A stretch of DNA of 64,000 nucleotides from Bombella favorum (lineage in GTDB: Bacteria > Pseudomonadota > Alphaproteobacteria > Acetobacterales > Acetobacteraceae): the NCBI RefSeq assembly GCF_014048475.1, contig NZ_NWUS01000001.1, forward strand, positions 1 to 64,000, written 5' to 3'. Numbering within the stretch: position 1 is the first letter of the stretch; the number at the start of each line of letters is the position of its first letter. Shown here one piece after another: positions 56,114 through 64,000 of the stretch. The notes under the pieces were generated by a model. It saw only the letters and a list, made by a program, of their open reading frames with translations. It had not been told where the DNA came from and did not search any database. Position numbers and translations under genes: made by a program.

Positions 56114-57022
56114 ATGAGTGTTTTTCCAATAGTTATTTCGTTCGATAAAAAATATGTGATACCGGTACTCATCACGATAAAATCCATATTGAACAATTGT
56201 TCTGATACTAGCAAGATTGAGTTCTTCGTACTTTATAAGCACCTTGATAAAACACTGATACAACTTGTAGAGCGTGTTGTTTTTTCTTTTGGGAGTGTTG
56301 TCTCATTTATTGATTGTTCTTCATTTTTGGAAAAACAAAGATTTTCCAATAACGAGAATCGCCCTCTGGAAACTTATTTTCCTTTATTTATTCCTACGCT
56401 GTTTAAAGATTTTAGCCGAGTGTTGAGCATTGATGTCGATGTATTGGTGAGAGATGACATCCTGAAGATTATTCAAGAACTTCCTTCGGATAAGAAAATC
56501 GGCGGTGTTCGCTGTATGATAAGGAATTACAGGAAATATGATGATTATGGAGATTTTAATAAATTTAGCAGGAACGTGCTGGGTTTAGCCGATCCATGCC
56601 GTTACATAAATAGTGGACTAGTTCTTTTTAATATGGATGCCATTACGACATCGGATTCTTTATACTGTATTGAATGTATAAATAAAAAATGGCCCTTTTA
56701 CGATGAATCAATATTGAATCATGTTTTTAGAGAATCTCTTTATAATTTTGAACAATGTTGGAACTTTTACGCTGAATATGTAGATACAAATTACCTTGAT
56801 TTTGAACCTGATATACAACAGCAGGTGAAAGAAGCACAGGACAATGCGTCCATATTCCATTTTGTAGCAGATACCAAGCCGTGGGATCATCCCGAACCTG
56901 AGACTACAAGTAAATATAGGTTAGAATATCGGGAGCTGGTCATCTCTGTAAAGGAGGAGATTAGACAAAGTCTACCTAAGGTGATTTGTGGCTTTATGTG
57001 GGATAAAATTGATAAGGCCTAA
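56114..57022 (+). CDS. GT8 glycosyltransferase, AT-rich
   Basis: A 302-residue GT8-fold enzyme with the metal site LSIDVDVLV (D107-x-D109), YFPLFIPTLFKDFSR, YINSGLVLFNMD and the C-terminal HFVADTKPW histidine. It is related in layout to the GT8-like gene at 42183-43079 but keeps a normal DxD. Its AT content is far above its neighbours, and A/T-ending codons dominate, so it was probably acquired recently. The AT-rich flanks (55960-56110) belong to the same segment. Acceptor unknown. Confidence 0.88.
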   Translation: MSVFPIVISFDKKYVIPVLITIKSILNNCSDTSKIEFFVLYKHLDKTLIQLVERVVFSFGSVVSFIDCSSFLEKQRFSNNENRPLETYFPLFIPTLFKDFSRVLSIDVDVLVRDDILKIIQELPSDKKIGGVRCMIRNYRKYDDYGDFNKFSRNVLGLADPCRYINSGLVLFNMDAITTSDSLYCIECINKKWPFYDESILNHVFRESLYNFEQCWNFYAEYVDTNYLDFEPDIQQQVKEAQDNASIFHFVADTKPWDHPEPETTSKYRLEYRELVISVKEEIRQSLPKVICGFMWDKIDKA

Positions 57023-57075
57023 GCGATCCATTCAGGGATAATAGTAACGTATCCCGATATTTTTCATGTGTTCCA

Positions 57076-57111
57076 CAGTCTCTTCTGAGAGGAAAACCCC
57101 AGAAGAGACTG
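57076..57111. terminator. inverted repeat, possible terminator
   Basis: CAGTCTCTTCTG (57076-57087) pairs perfectly with CAGAAGAGACTG (57100-57111). It lies between convergent genes; neither side has a T run, so it may be a weak or rho-assisted terminator or a transcript-stabilising hairpin. Confidence 0.6.
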
Positions 57112-57170
57112 TAGCCTAGGCTATGAACGACGTTAGAGGATTGGCATTGCCCCCATTTGTTTTGAGAGCA

Positions 57171-60982
<3,812 letters not shown>

Positions 60983-61196
60983 AAATGCAGCCTCCAGAAC
61001 CGGTAGAAACAGCCATGCCATGTTTCTGTTATGGTTTGTAGAAAATGCGGTGCCCGATAGTCAGGAAGAAACTTGATCCGTGCAAGTGGTTGCACCGGCC
61101 GGACAAAGAGAAACGTTGTGAGGCCAGATGTTTCTAACCTCACATGTTACTTTTCAGAAAGAATTGCGACACGAATACGGCAATAATGAACCTGCC

Positions 61197-62243
61197 TTAG
61201 TGTGATGTCTTTCCATTATTCTGATGGCTGGAGCCAGAGGCCGCAGCCGGCACGGGGGGAATCTCGACAGAAGCAACAGGTGCAGACTGTGTCGTGGAAA
61301 CAGGCTGCACAATGACAGCATCCGGAGATGCCGGTGCACTCTTCTGCACGGGCGGCGGTGCCATGGTGTGGTGTTTCTTGGCGTGCCGCTCCTGCTTCTG
61401 CTGGCTACGGGCGGGCTTTGGCAGTTGCGGCGTAAGCTGATTGTTATATTTCAGCTTGTCATAGGCGAGACGATACCAGCGGCTATCTGGCGAGTTGTAG
61501 CCAAGGACAGCTGCGGCCTGACGGGCCTCATCTGGCAGGCCGAGGTCCAGATTGACTTCCACCAGACGCTCCAGTGCTTCCGGCACATGGTTGGTCGTCT
61601 GGAAGTCCTGAATAACCCGCTGGTAACGGCCATAAGCGGCCTGATAGTCTTTTTCCCGCTGGTAGTAACGGCCAACATACATCTCTTTACCGGCCAGATG
61701 ATCACGGCAGAGGTCAATTTTCAGCTGGGCATCACGAGCATAAGAAGTTTGGGGGAAGCGTGTTATGACTTCCTGGAGAGCATCCATAGCCTCCAGCGTG
61801 CCAAGCTGGTCTCGGGAAACATCGCCGATCTGCTCGTAATAGCAGAGGCCACGGAGATAATAGGCGTAAGCGGCATCCGGGCTGGTGGGATGCAGCTGAA
61901 GGTAGCGTTCTAGCTGCTGGACAGAAAGCGCATACTCACCCTGTAGGTAGTAGGCGTAACCTTCCATCAGTTCGGCACTGCCCGTATAGCCGGAATAGGG
62001 GAAATTTTGCTGGAGGAGCTCGAATTCACTGCTGGCCAGCTTGTAATGCCCACCATGCAGGGCATCAATCCCGTAGTTATAGAGGGTCTCGGCATCTGCC
62101 GTGCGTGGCAGCTTTGCCTGTATGTCGGCATCGGAGCTGGAGCAGCCCGTAAGAAGGGCAAGCCCGAGCAGAGCCGGTGCGCCGAGGGCCGAAAGACTGA
62201 AACGGTACGAAACCATGTGGGATTTGAGGATGCTGCTGACCAT
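61197..62243 (-). CDS. bamD: outer membrane assembly lipoprotein BamD
   Basis: A 348-residue lipoprotein of the BAM complex that inserts beta-barrel proteins. The lipobox is LLTGC (Cys 34), followed by five TPR-like repeats (YNYGIDALHGGHYKLA, YYLQGEYALSVQQLERYL, YQAAYGRYQRVI). The last 80 residues form a Lys/His-rich then Pro/Ala/Val-rich tail not found in shorter homologs. ATG 62216 is an alternative start. It lies between lpxC and recN as in related genomes. Confidence 0.93.
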   Translation of the reverse strand: MVSSILKSHMVSYRFSLSALGAPALLGLALLTGCSSSDADIQAKLPRTADAETLYNYGIDALHGGHYKLASSEFELLQQNFPYSGYTGSAELMEGYAYYLQGEYALSVQQLERYLQLHPTSPDAAYAYYLRGLCYYEQIGDVSRDQLGTLEAMDALQEVITRFPQTSYARDAQLKIDLCRDHLAGKEMYVGRYYQREKDYQAAYGRYQRVIQDFQTTNHVPEALERLVEVNLDLGLPDEARQAAAVLGYNSPDSRWYRLAYDKLKYNNQLTPQLPKPARSQQKQERHAKKHHTMAPPPVQKSAPASPDAVIVQPVSTTQSAPVASVEIPPVPAAASGSSHQNNGKTSH

Positions 62244-62306
62244 GATTTTCTTATAGCATGGGAGTGTTCAGGGGAAAGGGGGTTCTTGCGTCCGGATATG
62301 ATATTC

Positions 62307-63302
62307 TCAACCGGATGAAGGAAGCCTGTGCGGGCTGCCATCAGAGAAACGCCAGTTTTCGGGGGAGGCGAACAGGGTGTGCAAAAGCTGGTTGTTCAGT
62401 GCATGGCCTGTTTTATGGCCTTCGAACCGGCCTGAAAGTCTGAATCCGGCACAGTAAAGATCACCGATAGCATCCAACATTTTATGGCGGACACATTCAT
62501 TATCAAAGCGTAGCCCATCGGGGTTTAGGATACGGTCATGTTGAATGACCAGTGCATTCTCCAGCGAGCCCCCGAGAGCTAGCCCCTGTGCCTGAAGCAT
62601 GGTGATATCCTGATGGTTCACAAAAGTTCGGCAGGGGGCGATGTCATGCTCGAAACTATGTTGAGATAGAACCATCTGGAAAGATTGTTTCCCGATGGCT
62701 GGGGCGGGGAAATCAATGGTGAGGGAGAGTTCAAGCTCTTCCGGTCTGCCCGGTAGTAAGCTGGCATAAGCGTCGTTCTTCCCCTTTGCGTGAACTGGAC
62801 GAAGAACTTCAATAGTCCGGCGTGGCACTGGTAGGCGGCTACGGCCAGCCGCCTTTATGAGAGAAAGAAATGTGCGGGAACCACCATCTAAAATGGGTAG
62901 TTCTGGGCCATCAAGCTGGATGAGCAGGTTATCCACCTCACAGGCATGGAGGGCCGCCATGAGATGTTCCATCGTGGCGACTGTCAGCCCGGGTGTGAGC
63001 GGGGAGGAAGCAACCGTGGCTAGTGGGCTGGAGATGATGCAGTCATATGTCAGGCGGAAAGCAGGAGAGGCCGCTACATCTAGCCGTTGGAACCGAGTAC
63101 CCGTATCAGGCCCTGCTGGGACAAGATGGACTAAGGCGGGTTTGCCACTATGTAGCCCTATGCCCTGACATTGTATGGCACGATCCAATGAGGTCTGCAT
63201 TTGCAGGGATGCCGGTGCTGGCCGGGAGTATGAGGCGTCTGTCATGAGGGCAGGTGCTTGGGCATGGGCGACCTTACCCGATGAGGCAGGGCGCGCCCCC
63301 AT
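62307..63302 (-). CDS. lpxC: UDP-3-O-acyl-N-acetylglucosamine deacetylase
   Basis: The zinc deacetylase that commits lipid A synthesis. Metal-site and substrate blocks are visible: ATMEHLMAALHACEVDN, HDIAPCRTFVNHQDI and NECVRHKMLDAIGDLY, with GIGLHSGKP near the N-terminus. From ATG 63302 it is 331 residues, about 20-30 more than usual, so ATG 63245 (MTDASYS) may be the true start. It is followed by bamD on the same strand. Confidence 0.95.
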   Translation of the reverse strand: MGARPASSGKVAHAQAPALMTDASYSRPAPASLQMQTSLDRAIQCQGIGLHSGKPALVHLVPAGPDTGTRFQRLDVAASPAFRLTYDCIISSPLATVASSPLTPGLTVATMEHLMAALHACEVDNLLIQLDGPELPILDGGSRTFLSLIKAAGRSRLPVPRRTIEVLRPVHAKGKNDAYASLLPGRPEELELSLTIDFPAPAIGKQSFQMVLSQHSFEHDIAPCRTFVNHQDITMLQAQGLALGGSLENALVIQHDRILNPDGLRFDNECVRHKMLDAIGDLYCAGFRLSGRFEGHKTGHALNNQLLHTLFASPENWRFSDGSPHRLPSSG

Positions 63303-63367
63303 AAAGGGGGAGAGGTGGATAACGCCCCCAGCCTACAGAAAGGCTGAGGGCTTATAGGCAGAGTGGG

Positions 63368-64000
63368 TTACTTCGGGCCACGGCGCAGATAGGTCGGGAT
63401 GCTCAGCTCGTCATCCTCGGGAGGTGTTGTCAGACCGTCACTCTGTGGTGGCTTCCGTTCACCAGAGACAGGCGGTACGTCCCGGCGGTCATGTTCTGGT
63501 GCGGGGCGGGAACGGAAGAAGCGGCTAAACAGCCCACCACCCGTCTGCCCGGCATCTTCTCTTGGGCGGATCGGCTCGGGCGGAATACCGCTGGGGGTGT
63601 GATTAGGGCCGAGATGGGGATCGTAATTGGGGATATGAGGGGGATGGCTCTCAGGCGTTGGCTCGGATGGGTTTTCACCCTCATGCACACCCTCAGCCCC
63701 TTCGGAAGGCCCGTTATGCTCGGTGGTTTCTGCCTCATGCTCCGCAGCCCGATTCCCCTCTGCGGGGGGAGCTGCGTCCTCGGTGGAAGGCGTACGATGA
63801 GGTGCCTCGGCGGGTTTTTCTTCAAAAGGCTCCTGGCGTTTCTGGCCATTCAGCCCCGTAGCGATGACAGAAACCTGTACTTTGCCCTGCATGTTCTCAT
63901 TGACGACAAACCCGCTGTTGATTTCTTCATCTTCACAGTTGGCTGTCTCACGGATGAGATTCATGATCTGGTTATAAGCCAGCAGGCTCATATCTGGACC
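63368..64000 (-). CDS. ftsZ: cell division protein FtsZ, C-terminal part (partial)
   Basis: The 5' part lies beyond the window edge. The visible end has the last GTPase-domain strands (GPDMSLLAYNQIMNLI, GKVQVSVIATGLNG), a long Pro/Glu/His-rich disordered linker of about 130 residues, and the C-terminal peptide DELSIPTYLRRGPK, which binds FtsA and other division partners. FtsZ forms the cytokinetic ring. The linker is long but within the alphaproteobacterial range. lpxC follows on the same strand after about 65 bases. Confidence 0.94.
   Translation of the reverse strand, partial: GPDMSLLAYNQIMNLIRETANCEDEEINSGFVVNENMQGKVQVSVIATGLNGQKRQEPFEEKPAEAPHRTPSTEDAAPPAEGNRAAEHEAETTEHNGPSEGAEGVHEGENPSEPTPESHPPHIPNYDPHLGPNHTPSGIPPEPIRPREDAGQTGGGLFSRFFRSRPAPEHDRRDVPPVSGERKPPQSDGLTTPPEDDELSIPTYLRRGPK

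Overview
The window looks like part of the chromosome of an acetic acid bacterium (Alphaproteobacteria, Acetobacteraceae), possibly one of the small-genome insect- or flower-associated genera such as Bombella or Saccharibacter. The family call is an inference. It rests on alphaproteobacterial gene orders (ispH-thrB-rnhA; ftsZ-lpxC-bamD-recN-ligA; rpsP-rimM-trmD-rplS next to leuCDB), the metX-metW pair, moderately high GC and the style of the proteins. The genus is a guess.

Region 1 (1-17 kb) is accessory. It starts with an initiator tRNA and an AT-rich gap, followed by a complete VirB/VirD4 type IV secretion operon in the order virB1-2-3-4-5-6-7-8-9-10-11-virD4. The operon includes a 55-residue VirB7-like lipoprotein that is easy to miss. 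No relaxase or integrase is in view. Convergent to virD4, on the minus strand, lies a module of a TrbM/KikA-like secreted protein, a pesticin/T4-lysozyme-like muramidase and an Ivy-like periplasmic lysozyme inhibitor. This module has been tandemly duplicated (about 2.05 kb) with breakpoints in the 3' end of virD4 and inside the kikA-like gene. In the left copy the muramidase and inhibitor are separate overlapping genes. In the right copy a 10-bp tandem duplication fuses them into one 508-residue reading frame. The combination of T4SS, cell-wall hydrolase and matching inhibitor resembles the effector/immunity pairs of bacteria-killing type IV systems. It is the main candidate for an undescribed system here.

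Region 2 (17-27 kb) holds metX-metW, a RhlE-type helicase, a DsbA-like protein, two secreted proteins built from 17-residue repeats, a MazE/MazF-type toxin-antitoxin pair with a palindromic operator, tRNA-Ser(UGA), a relic type I-E-like CRISPR array (two repeats, one 32-nt spacer, no cas genes), a DUF2130 protein and a quinone reductase-like protein.

Region 3 (27-37 kb) is housekeeping: ffh, rpsP-rimM-trmD-rplS, leuCDB and two tandem class I aminotransferases, closed by strong terminators. Region 4 (37-45 kb) carries small envelope proteins and four glycosyltransferase-type genes, including a GT2-DUF1796 fusion. Region 5 (45-49.6 kb) has a lipoprotein, ispH-thrB-rnhA, two tandem tRNA-Asn genes, gpt, tRNA-Pro and tRNA-Arg. 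Region 6 (49.6-57 kb) has a pair of unknown paralogs, a GT32-like glycosyltransferase, a GH144/glucoamylase-like secreted enzyme, pncA, a CBS/CorC membrane protein and a strikingly AT-rich GT8 gene. Region 7 (57-64 kb, minus strand) is the ftsZ(partial)-lpxC-bamD-recN-ligA cluster.

All assignments come from reading motifs, lengths and gene order; no database search was run.
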